NCBI GenBank assembly: GCA_023424865.1
Contig: JAFADM010000397.1
Span: 1 to 15,232 of the forward strand
Direction of reading: 5' to 3'
Source of the DNA: Bacillota bacterium
Lineage (GTDB): Bacteria; Bacillota_A; Clostridia; DSM-8532
DNA: 15,232 nt
Part shown: in pieces, positions 1-8,500 of the stretch
Numbering within the stretch: the stretch's first letter is position 1
How the letters are laid out: every line of letters starts with the position of its first letter
The notes under the pieces: model-generated
What the model saw: only the letters and a program-made list of their open reading frames with translations
Database searches by the model: none
Told to the model about the DNA's origin: nothing
Position numbers and translations under genes: made by a program

Positions 1-1625
1 ACGGAAGCGGCGCAATCACACAGTATGCCAATGTAAAAAACCGCTCTTCAAAGGTGAAGCAGGGCCTGCTGAGAACCTACTCCAATAAAAATGTTTCCAT
101 CCAGGAATACATGGATTCGGACTATTATGAAAGATATGTTGCAAGCCTGCCGGTGTTTGGCATTAAAAACAATAACGACGCGGTACTTGCCGCCGTAACG
201 GAGGGAATTGAGGAAACAGGAGTTATGACCTATCCCTCCGGAATTGTAGTGGACCTAAATCGGATCAATTTTGAAATTTACGTCAGAAATGTATTTGATG
301 TGTCAATGTTCAATGTGTCGACCGGAGTGAATACCACTTCAAAAGGCGCGGAAATACAGCGGGTGGATGAGGAATTTATTAAAAGGGACAGAGAAATAAC
401 CTACTTCTTTCTTTCCGGGGAGGATGCCAATTACAGCAAAATGGCGGGCACCTACAGGGATTACTTAACCGAGGAAAAGCTTTTAACAGGAGTCATTGAG
501 GAAGGCAGCACCATGCCTCTGGCTCTGGAATTTTTAACGGGAGCTACCGAATCGGGAATGCTCTACGACAAATACATTGCCATGACGGGCTTTGACAAGC
601 TGGTTGAAATTTTTGAGAGGCTTAAGAGCCAAGGCGTTACCGACTTGAAGGTGCTGCTTGCTTCCTGGCAAAAGGACGGCGTGAATTACCCGGATTACTG
701 GCCTGTGGCACCTCAAATTGGGGGAGCGGGCGGACTTAAGGATGTGGATGGGTATCTGGCTGATAATAAAGGAACGGATGTCTTTCTGGAAAACAATTTT
801 ACCTTTGCAATAAAGGAAACCGGAGGCTTTTCCGCTACCGAAGACATTGTTTACAGCGGCGTCAACGTACCGGTATCGGCAGGCTACACACGAACCTGGT
901 TCCTCTTGAACCCCCAGGTAGCCTATGACAGGGCCATGGATTTTATAAACCGGCTTAAGGGCTATGCCAATATCGGTGTGGGCTATGAGTATCTGGGGAG
1001 AATTGTCTATCCCGATTACAATCAATCCAACCCCTTTACAAGAAGTGAAACGGTTGAAATATGGCAGAAGCTTCTGGAAAAGACACGTACACAAGGCAGA
1101 AAAGCGGCAGTGGAGGGGTTTAACCAGTATACCTACAATCACGCCGATTATTTGTACGCCGTTCCTCTTAAGGGATTTGGCCTGTCCATTGAGGATGCAT
1201 CGGTACCCTTTGTTCAAATGGTGCTGTCAGGGAAAATACCCTTTTCCGGCATGGCGGGGAATCTGTCCTATGATCTGGCTATTCAAAAGCTCCAGTGGAT
1301 TGAATACGGCGCGTTGCCTTTTTTCAGGCTGACCTATGAGGATTCCGTGCGTTTAAAGGAAACCGACTATAACAGCCTGTTTACCTCAACCTATGATAAA
1401 TGGGAGGAACGGGTTTTGGCGGTGTACGGGGAGTTTCAGGAGAACTTCGCCTCTGTTTACGGAAAGCAAATGACCCTCCACGAAACCCTGAGTGACGGTG
1501 TTGTCAGGGTGGGCTATGAAAACGGTGTGCTCATTTATCTGAACTACAGCGAAGAGCAAAAGCTCATAAACGGCCTGAAGCTTCCGGCAAAAGGCTATTT
1601 AATAACCGCAGGGGAGGGAAACTAA
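1..1625 (+). CDS. DUF5696-like protein, 5' truncated by window edge
   Basis: The reading frame is already open at base 3 and runs to TAA at 1623-1625, giving about 541 residues with the N-terminus missing. A GTG at 54 could be read as a start, but the codons before it look coding and no good ribosome site precedes it, so I treat the gene as entering from the left. The sequence resembles, from memory, the DUF5696 family found beside LplB/YtcP-type sugar transporters. Typical stretches are FLSGEDANYSKMAGTYRDYL (about residue 140, counted from base 3), a middle part that reads like a TIM barrel (LKVLLASWQKDG, GGAGGLKDVDGYL), and a C-terminal part ending in VLIYLNYSEE and LPAKGYLI. No enzymatic activity can be assigned. 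Its stop abuts the first permease ATG (no bases between), so it is probably co-translated with the transporter. Family call fairly sure; function unknown. Confidence 0.8.
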   Translation, partial: GSGAITQYANVKNRSSKVKQGLLRTYSNKNVSIQEYMDSDYYERYVASLPVFGIKNNNDAVLAAVTEGIEETGVMTYPSGIVVDLNRINFEIYVRNVFDVSMFNVSTGVNTTSKGAEIQRVDEEFIKRDREITYFFLSGEDANYSKMAGTYRDYLTEEKLLTGVIEEGSTMPLALEFLTGATESGMLYDKYIAMTGFDKLVEIFERLKSQGVTDLKVLLASWQKDGVNYPDYWPVAPQIGGAGGLKDVDGYLADNKGTDVFLENNFTFAIKETGGFSATEDIVYSGVNVPVSAGYTRTWFLLNPQVAYDRAMDFINRLKGYANIGVGYEYLGRIVYPDYNQSNPFTRSETVEIWQKLLEKTRTQGRKAAVEGFNQYTYNHADYLYAVPLKGFGLSIEDASVPFVQMVLSGKIPFSGMAGNLSYDLAIQKLQWIEYGALPFFRLTYEDSVRLKETDYNSLFTSTYDKWEERVLAVYGEFQENFASVYGKQMTLHETLSDGVVRVGYENGVLIYLNYSEEQKLINGLKLPAKGYLITAGEGN

Positions 1626-2606
1626 ATGACTTCTAGTGAAGTGCCTGCCATCCGGAGGAAAAAAAGATTTCGTATTACTGTTTCGACCAGGGAGCAGCTT
1701 AAGGGTCTGGTCTTCGTATCCCCATTCATTGTGGGGCTGTGCCTCTTCTTTATCTATCCCATATTTCTGTCCGTCAGGCTGAGCTTCGGAAGGGTTGAAA
1801 ACATCGTAGGCTTCAAAATCGCCTGGGCAGGGATAGAAAACTACGCCAGAGCCTTTCTTCTGGATCCGGAATTTATGCCCATGTTTTTGGAGGTTGTAAA
1901 GGAAACCATCATCCAATTCCCTTTAACCATTGTCCTTTCTCTGATCATTGCCATCATCATTAATAAGAATATAAAGGGAAGGGGCCTTTTCCGCATTGCC
2001 TTTTTTATTCCCTTTCTTCTGGGCAGCGGGGAGGTTATGCGCCAGCTTATAAACCAGGGTGTGGACCAGCAGGTTTTATCCATACAGGACGGCACCATCA
2101 TTCCCTACAGCATACTGAATTATTTCGGCTACACCATCGTCAACGCGGTTCAGAGCGTCTTTGGAATTATTGTATCCGTGCTCTGGGGCTCAGGCGTACA
2201 AATTTTACTCTTTTTATCGGGCCTGCAAAGTATTTCACCGGCACTTTACGAAGCCTCTAAAATTGATGGTGCAACGGAATGGGAGATTTTCTGGAAGGTG
2301 ACCATACCCATGATTTCGCCCATGATCCTTTTGAATCTTATCTTTACCATTGTGGATTCCTTTACCAATATCCGCAATCCCATGATTGAATACATTAACA
2401 GCTACGGCTTCAAGCAAGCCCAGTTCGATTACGGAGCAGCCTTGGGCTGGATATACTTTGCCTTTATAGGAATTGTAGTGGCAATGGTTTTCGGCATTAT
2501 GAAGGGCTATATGCACACCAATGAAATTGAGGAGGTAAAAAAGCATGGAAAACAGGGCAAATTTCGCAAAGTTATTACCATTGACCGCAGGCCGAAGGCC
2601 AAATAG
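1626..2606 (+). CDS. Sugar ABC transporter permease (LplB/MalF type)
   Basis: A 326-residue integral membrane protein, one of two permease subunits of a CUT1-type ABC importer. After a basic N-terminus (about residues 1-30), hydrophobic segments recur across the chain, beginning with LKGLVFVSPFIVGLCLFFIY, as expected for about six membrane helices. The cytoplasmic EAA loop that contacts the ATPase is clear: YEASKIDGATEWEIFWKVTI from Y208, with conserved G215. Length is ordinary for the family. The ATG follows the upstream TAA directly, and GGGGAGGG at 1611-1618 gives a suitable ribosome site inside the upstream gene. The next permease begins before this gene ends. Substrate is not readable from the permease; the downstream enzymes suggest rhamnogalacturonan oligosaccharides (inference). 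Confidence 0.95.
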   Translation: MTSSEVPAIRRKKRFRITVSTREQLKGLVFVSPFIVGLCLFFIYPIFLSVRLSFGRVENIVGFKIAWAGIENYARAFLLDPEFMPMFLEVVKETIIQFPLTIVLSLIIAIIINKNIKGRGLFRIAFFIPFLLGSGEVMRQLINQGVDQQVLSIQDGTIIPYSILNYFGYTIVNAVQSVFGIIVSVLWGSGVQILLFLSGLQSISPALYEASKIDGATEWEIFWKVTIPMISPMILLNLIFTIVDSFTNIRNPMIEYINSYGFKQAQFDYGAALGWIYFAFIGIVVAMVFGIMKGYMHTNEIEEVKKHGKQGKFRKVITIDRRPKAK

Positions 2607-3594
2607 GAGTGAAAATGCTTTTTTGAACCGCCATCCAGGGCTTAAGCTTTTCCTTTTAAAGAGCCTTAGGTATTTTACATCTCTTTCCAGGCTTTATGGG
2701 CTCTTCTCCCGGCTGCTTCTTTATATCCTGCTTGTGGGGCTGGCGTTTGTGTTTGTATACCCCTTCCTGTTTATGCTTGTAACCTCTCTTAAATCCAATG
2801 CGGATTTGAGTAATTTTGCAGTACAATGGGTTCCCACGGAGCTGAAATTTGAAAATTACTCCATTGCATGGGATCTGCTGGACTTTTCAAAGTATTTTGC
2901 CAACTCGGCAGCCGTTACGCTTCTGGCATCGCTGGGGCATATTCTTGTTTGCTCCTTTATAGGCTACGGCTTTGCACGGTTCCGGTTTCCTTTTAAAAAG
3001 CTTCTGTTCGGGTTTGTCATACTGGCCTTCATTGTTCCTGTACAGACCATCATCATTCCTTTATATCTGACTTACACCAATTTCGGCTGGATTAATTCCT
3101 ATTTGCCCCTCATTGTACCAACCTTTTTCGGCTTCGGCTTTAAGGGTACCCTCTATATCTTTTTATTCAGGCAGTTCTACCTTACCCTGCCCAGGGATCT
3201 TGAGAATGCGGCCCTCATTGACGGCTGCGGTTTTCTAAAGACCTATTGGAAAATTGTTTTTCCCCTGGCACAGTCCACGCTGGTGGTTGCCCTTGTATTG
3301 TCCGTGGTGTGGCACTGGAATGATTTTTATGAGCCCGGTATTTACATATCCAAGGCTGCACTGGGCTTTCTGCCGCCCCGCATTAACCAGATTATAGCTG
3401 TTGTCAATGCTCCCCCGGAATCCCTGTTTGAGCTTCTGGCAAACCTTGGCCTGTCCGATGGGGAGGACACTCTTAATAATGCGGTGATTATGGCCGGTAC
3501 CATGCTAATCAGTGCGCCGGTGATTATCTTTTTCGCCTTTGCCCAGAGAAAGTTTATGCAGGGGATTGAGAGAACAGGAATTACCGGAGAGTGA
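2545..3594 (+). CDS. Carbohydrate ABC transporter permease (MalG/YtcP type)
   Basis: A 349-residue second permease subunit of the same importer. The EAA loop is ENAALIDGCGFLKTYWKIVF from E220, with G227 conserved. The first membrane helix (LLYILLVGLAFVFVYPFLFM) begins only about 50 residues in, after a basic tail, so the N-terminus is longer than usual. I keep the ATG at 2545 because GGAGGT at 2531-2536 lies 8 nt before it and because the ATG at 2615, just after the upstream stop, is out of frame. The gene therefore overlaps the first permease by 62 nt. It should pair with that permease and the lipoprotein encoded downstream. No ATP-binding protein is encoded in the window, which is normal for CUT1 systems that share an MsmX-like ATPase. 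Confidence 0.94.
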   Translation: MENRANFAKLLPLTAGRRPNRSENAFLNRHPGLKLFLLKSLRYFTSLSRLYGLFSRLLLYILLVGLAFVFVYPFLFMLVTSLKSNADLSNFAVQWVPTELKFENYSIAWDLLDFSKYFANSAAVTLLASLGHILVCSFIGYGFARFRFPFKKLLFGFVILAFIVPVQTIIIPLYLTYTNFGWINSYLPLIVPTFFGFGFKGTLYIFLFRQFYLTLPRDLENAALIDGCGFLKTYWKIVFPLAQSTLVVALVLSVVWHWNDFYEPGIYISKAALGFLPPRINQIIAVVNAPPESLFELLANLGLSDGEDTLNNAVIMAGTMLISAPVIIFFAFAQRKFMQGIERTGITGE

Positions 3595-3659
3595 AAAATG
3601 GCATAAGCAAGTCAAATACCTGCCAAGCTTCACCCGGCAAGCTGAAAGAAAATCATTCC

Positions 3660-3696
3660 TTGACAATCAATTACGATGTAAAGTAAAACTTTACAT
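3660..3696 (+). promoter_or_regulatory. Possible internal promoter with overlapping palindrome before the binding-protein gene
   Basis: A perfect -35-like hexamer TTGACA lies at 3660-3665. The best -10 candidate, TAAAAC at 3684-3689 with an 18-nt spacer, matches the consensus at only 4 of 6 positions. Over it lies a perfect inverted repeat, ATGTAAAG (3676-3683) and CTTTACAT (3689-3696), separated by TAAAA. The arrangement suits an operator at a promoter that would give extra expression of the solute-binding protein. A weak AT-rich mRNA hairpin is the alternative. Seen in sequence; activity is inference. Confidence 0.4.
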
Positions 3697-3724
3697 AAAA
3701 ATTTCTCATAGGAGGAACAAGAAT

Positions 3725-5323
3725 ATGATGAGAAAAAACAAGCTGTTTACTCTGGTCATGACAGTTCTGATTACTGCAGTGCTATTTTCCGGATGCGGAA
3801 ATAGCGGAGGACAGACAGTGAATTCAAGCACACCCACCCCCACGGCAAGCAGCAGCGGAACAAGCGAGCCGACACCGGATGAAGTGCTGCCGCCCCTTAA
3901 GCTCAGCATTATGCTCCCTTACGGCACCAACGAGTACGACAATGAAAAGCTGACACAACGTTTTTACGGAGATATTGAGTCCTATACCAATACGGAAATT
4001 GAGTGGATCTTTTACGCGGTGGACATGTACTATGAGAAGCTGGCGCTGGTGCTTGCCTCCGGAGATATCCCAGCGATCTTTGTAACCGGAAAATCGGCGG
4101 AATTTTTAAATGCGGTATCCAACGATGCTTTCTGGGATATTTCGGATTCTGTGTATAATTATCAGAACCTGTCCCAAATACCCGAAGCCGTATTTTTGAA
4201 TGCCTCCATTAACGGAAGACTGTACGGTGTGCCCCGCTCCAGAGATTTGGGGAGAAACGGCTTCGGCTACCGTTTGGACTGGCTTAACAACCTGGGCTTA
4301 AAGGAGCCTCAGAACATTGACGAGCTCTATGATATGCTGGTCGCCTTTACCTATGATGATCCTGACGGGAACGGCAAGGACGATACTTATGGCCTTGGCG
4401 TCTGCCAGTATACGGGAACCTGGGATATTATGCAGGTATGGTTCGGCGCTCCAAATAAATGGGGGGTGGATGCCAACGGCGATTTGACTCCCGCTCACAT
4501 GACAGAGGAATATGACAATGCTCTGGCCTGGTTCAGAAAAATATATTCCGAAGGCCTGGTTAACCCGGATTTTGCCATTGTTCCCAGCGGTGACTGGGAC
4601 ACTCTCCTTTTGAGAAACAGCCTTTGCGGAGCCACCGCCGATGTCGTGGACCGTTTCAGAAGAAATCAGGAATATTTCGAAAAAGAAGGTATTCCTGCTC
4701 AGACCCGCATTATTGGCAGCATTGACGCAGGCTATGGCAAGCGAACCTTCCCCACTGCGGGTTATGCGGATCTTTTGGCTATTTCCAAGCAGAAAATTAA
4801 GACAGAGGACGATTTGGAGCGAGCCCTTCAGTTTATCGATGATATGAGCGATGCCGAAATGCTTAAGCTTATCGAATTCGGCTATGAGGAGGAAAGCTAC
4901 TATCTGGATGAAAACGGTTACGGCGTTTTGTATACGGAAGAAGAGAAGACTGCCAAGGGCGTACCTATTTATGATTTTAAGAAGGGTATGAACCAGCTTC
5001 TTTCCTATTTTATCAGTCCCGAAGAGAATGAAAAGCGCCTGACCACAGCCCCTCCCACTTCTGAAATTCGTCTGGAGGAAGCGGCGGTGAAGCAGGATAA
5101 TATCCAGTATGTGGTGGCCAATTACGGAGCGCCCTATACCTCCGCAACCTATACCGAAAGAGCCTCCGCCCTTGATGCCATTATTGAGGAGGCAAGGATT
5201 GCCTATATTATGGGTGAAATTGACGATGTGGCCCTCCGGGAAGCCAAGGATCAATGGTTGAGGAGCGGCGGAGAAACGGTAATACAGGAAATCAACGAGC
5301 TTTATCATGCTGCGGGTAACTAA
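3725..5323 (+). CDS. Extracellular solute-binding lipoprotein of the sugar ABC transporter (LplA/YtcQ type)
   Basis: A 532-residue membrane-anchored substrate receptor. The N-terminus is a lipoprotein signal peptide: basic MMRKNK, a hydrophobic core, and lipobox LFSGC with the acylated cysteine at C24. A Ser/Thr/Pro-rich linker (about 25-56) follows. The mature part has the family's calcium-loop-like motif DDPDGNGKDDTYG at 211-223. The frame extends upstream to 3539, but the ATG at 3725 is the sensible start: GGAGG at 3711-3715 is 9 nt away and the signal peptide starts exactly there. It lies 130 nt after the second permease gene and shares its strand. Large binding proteins of this type commonly bind oligosaccharides. 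The adjacent lyases point to RG-I fragments as ligand, which is inference; the receptor itself does not reveal the sugar. Confidence 0.93.
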   Translation: MMRKNKLFTLVMTVLITAVLFSGCGNSGGQTVNSSTPTPTASSSGTSEPTPDEVLPPLKLSIMLPYGTNEYDNEKLTQRFYGDIESYTNTEIEWIFYAVDMYYEKLALVLASGDIPAIFVTGKSAEFLNAVSNDAFWDISDSVYNYQNLSQIPEAVFLNASINGRLYGVPRSRDLGRNGFGYRLDWLNNLGLKEPQNIDELYDMLVAFTYDDPDGNGKDDTYGLGVCQYTGTWDIMQVWFGAPNKWGVDANGDLTPAHMTEEYDNALAWFRKIYSEGLVNPDFAIVPSGDWDTLLLRNSLCGATADVVDRFRRNQEYFEKEGIPAQTRIIGSIDAGYGKRTFPTAGYADLLAISKQKIKTEDDLERALQFIDDMSDAEMLKLIEFGYEEESYYLDENGYGVLYTEEEKTAKGVPIYDFKKGMNQLLSYFISPEENEKRLTTAPPTSEIRLEEAAVKQDNIQYVVANYGAPYTSATYTERASALDAIIEEARIAYIMGEIDDVALREAKDQWLRSGGETVIQEINELYHAAGN

Positions 5324-5344
5324 ATCATAAACCTTAAAAGGAGG

Positions 5345-5370
5345 GGACGGGCTTTTTGGGCCCGTCCTGT
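5345..5370 (+). terminator. GC-rich hairpin after the binding-protein gene (attenuator or weak terminator)
   Basis: GGACGGGC at 5345-5352 pairs perfectly with GCCCGTCC at 5360-5367 around a TTTTTGG loop, 21 nt after the binding-protein stop. The following bases (TGTTCCGTT) are not a real T-run, so complete termination is unlikely. It may reduce read-through into the enzyme genes or protect the 3' end of the upstream mRNA. The stem is certain from sequence; the role is inference. Confidence 0.5.
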
Positions 5371-5512
5371 TCCGTTAACGGCGATTTGTGTTAATTACAG
5401 GGCAGTCCCCCAAGAGGTCCGTATCAGGGAAATTCGCCCGGAAAGAAAAGCGGATAAAGAGCCGGGGTAAAGACAGCCCGGAAATAGAATATCAGGTAAA
5501 GGAGATAAGGGT

Positions 5513-8500
5513 ATGAACTGGATGCATTCCCTCCATGGCACCTGGGAGTTTTCACTGGATCCGAAAGGGGTCGGGCTTAATGAAAACTGGCAGGAGCGGC
5601 ACTTTAATGACACCATACCTATTCCCGGCATTTTGCAGGCTCAGGGCTACGGCGAGCCGGTTTGTGAAACCACACCCTGGGTATCCAGCCTCCACGACAG
5701 GCTCTGGTTTCAGCGTGACGAGTACCGGATGACTTCGGCAGAGGTGAACATTCCCTTTCTGAGCCAGCCTCCCAGGCATTATCTGGGATCTGCCTGGTAC
5801 GGAAAAACCTTTCAGATTCCGCCTCATTTAGCGGGCTGCCTTTTTTATTTAAATATTCAGTGTGTCAAATGGAAAACCCTTGTCTGGGTGGATGGGGAAT
5901 ACAAGGGGACGGTAACAAAGCTTTGCACCCCTCATAATCATTTGCTGGGTGAGCTGGCGGAAGGGGAGCATCACCTGACCGTGCTCATTGACAATGGACT
6001 GATGCATCCCTACCGGCCTGACGGGCATATGGTTTCCGATGCTCTGGGAGCTGCCTGGAATGGCATGGCGGGGGATGTTTCAGTGGAAGCGGTGCCTCCC
6101 ATTCATATAAAAAGCCTTCGGATTTTTCCTGATACGGAAGGAAAAAAGGCCGGTGTGGAGGTTCACCTTTTTAATCCCAATAAGGATAAGGAGCAGGTGG
6201 AGGTTCAGGTTAACGGGCATTCCCAAAAGCTTATCATTGAAAAGGAAGCTCACACCCTGTTTTTTGAGCTTGACTATCCAAAGGACGCCAAAGAATGGGA
6301 CGGCTTTGACAATAACCTCCATCAGGTACAGGCCTCGCTGTCATACGACCACTTTGTCCAGGAGAAAACGGATAGCTTCGGGTTTCGAAAAATAGAGGCA
6401 AGGGACGGAAGGTTCTATGTAAACGGCCGCCCCGCCTATTTCAGGGGGACCCATTTTGGAGGGGATTTTCCTCTAACCGGTTATCCCTGGACAGAGACTG
6501 GGCCCTGGCAGAGACTGTTCAGAATTTTAAAGGACTGGGGTCTCAATTATGTCCGGTTCCATTCCTTCTGCCCACCTGAGGCCGCCTTTGCCGCTGCAGA
6601 CGGGGAAGGTGTTTTTCTGCAGGCGGAATGCGGTATGTGGAATGTTTTTTATGAGGGGTGTTCCATGAATGAGGTGCTGTGGGAGGAGACGGAAAGCCTT
6701 CTGGACGCCTTCGGGAACCACCCCTCTTTCGTTATGCTTTCTCCAAGCAATGAGCCGGGAGGCGACTGGTACAGTCCCCTGGCCTCATGGGTGGAAAGGT
6801 GCAGAAGGCATGATTCAAGACGCCTTTATACGGTTCAGTCCGGATGGCCCTATCCTATGGCACCGGAGAGCATTGAGGGAACGGATTACGTGTATTTTCA
6901 CCGTTCCGGCTTTGGCATAAAGCCCGGAGGAACTATCCGGGGCAGCGTCGGCTGGCATGGCGGGGATTATGCCCTGTCGGTGGAAAATATCCGGTATCCC
7001 GTTATCTCCCATGAGCTGGGACAATGGTGTTCCTATCCGGATTTTGATGTTATAAGCAAGTTCACCGGCTATTTAAAGCCGGGCAATTACAAGGTATTCA
7101 AGGAAAGCGCCGGGCGAAACGGCGTCCTTAACATGAATAAAAAATTTGCCCTGCTTTCAGGTAAGTGGAAGGCCCAGCTTTACAAGGAGGATATTGAGGC
7201 AACCTTCAGAACGCCCCACATCTACGGCTTTGAATTGCTGGACCTTCATGATTATGTAGGCCAGGGAACCGCCCTGGTGGGGCTTCTGGATCCCTTCTGG
7301 GACGAGAAGGGATTTATTGCGGCCAGGGAGTTCAGGTCCTTCTGCTCCGAGACGGTACCTCTTATAAGGCTATACAAAAGAGTGTACACCAGCCGGGACA
7401 GCCTGGACTGCCCTGTGTCCTTTTACCATTTCGGGAAGAATGAAATCCGGGATGGAGTATTAATATGGAAAATTATGGATGAGAGTGGAAGAGCTGTTAA
7501 AGAGGGCACCCTGGGAACCTGGGTGCTTCCCATACAGCGCAGTATTGAAATTGGAAGCCTTAAGCAGGAGCTTAACGAACTTCCCGCTCCCGGGGCTTAT
7601 GACATTATAATAGGTCTTCAGAACACTTCTGTAAAAAACAGCTGGCGCATTTGGCTTTATGAAGAAGAGGAAGAGGCGGCGCCTCCTGCGAATGTGGTTA
7701 TCACCCGTTCTTTTAAAAAAGCTCTTGAGGCTCTGAACCAGGGGGAAAAGGTTATTTATATGCCGTACCCTGAGCATCACAGGCTGGATTCACCGCCCCT
7801 GTCCGTAAAAACCTCCTTCTGGAATTCCCAAATGGGGCCAACCTACAGCCGGGGAATGGGACTTGCCGTTGAAAAGGAGCATCCCGCGCTGGCCCTGTTT
7901 CCCACCGATGCCCATCAGGACTGGCAATGGGAGGAGATAGTCCGTGGTGCCCATGGCCTTAATTTATCCGGTTTCCCTGAGGAGCTTGTGCCTATTGTTC
8001 AGCCTATTGACGACTGGAACAGAAATTACAGGCTGAGTATGATTTTGGAGTGCAGGGCTTTGAAGGGAGCTCTCCTTATAGTAACCGCCGATTTGTGCCA
8101 TGACCTTGAAACCCGACCGGCAGCCCGCCTCCTTAAAAAGTCCCTTATGGCCTATGCGGCCTCTCCTGTATTTAATCCGGAGACGGAGGTTGCAGAAGAG
8201 GTGCTGAAAAAGGCCTTTTTTCCCCGGCACATTATGAAGGAATACGGCGTTAAAGCCCGTCTTATCCAGGATGGAGAGGTGGATTTAACCTCCCTGCTGG
8301 ACGGCAACCCCAACACCTTTGTCTCCGGCCCTCACTTTCGTTATCCCTTTACCCTTATGCTTGAGTCGGAAAGGAAAATAGTTCTTAAGGGCGTTCTCTA
8401 TATGCCAAGGCAAAATGAACGGGAGCATAAGGGCGATATCAAGGGCTGCCGGGTGGAGGCCTGGCTGGAAGGCATGTGGAAAACGGTGTACGAAGGTGAA

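Noticed and set aside
54..56. GTG at 54 as a true start of the DUF5696-like gene
   Set aside because: The frame stays open to the window edge with coding-like residues, and the visible protein lacks the N-terminal part expected for the family.
534..1217. 227-codon open frame on the minus strand
   Set aside because: Antisense to the DUF5696-like gene, with no recognisable domain.
3539..3724. N-terminal extension of the binding protein to an ATG at 3539
   Set aside because: It would overlap the permease gene by 56 nt and bury the lipoprotein signal peptide internally. The ATG at 3725 has a good GGAGG site and begins exactly at the signal peptide.
4298..5308. 336-codon open frame on the minus strand
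   Set aside because: It lies wholly inside the binding-protein gene, its translation has no recognisable domain, and no ribosome site or convincing composition supports it; an antisense shadow.
5368..5381. Catabolite-repression (cre) site around the TTAACG palindrome
   Set aside because: Aligning the central CG with the cre consensus leaves several mismatches in the first half.
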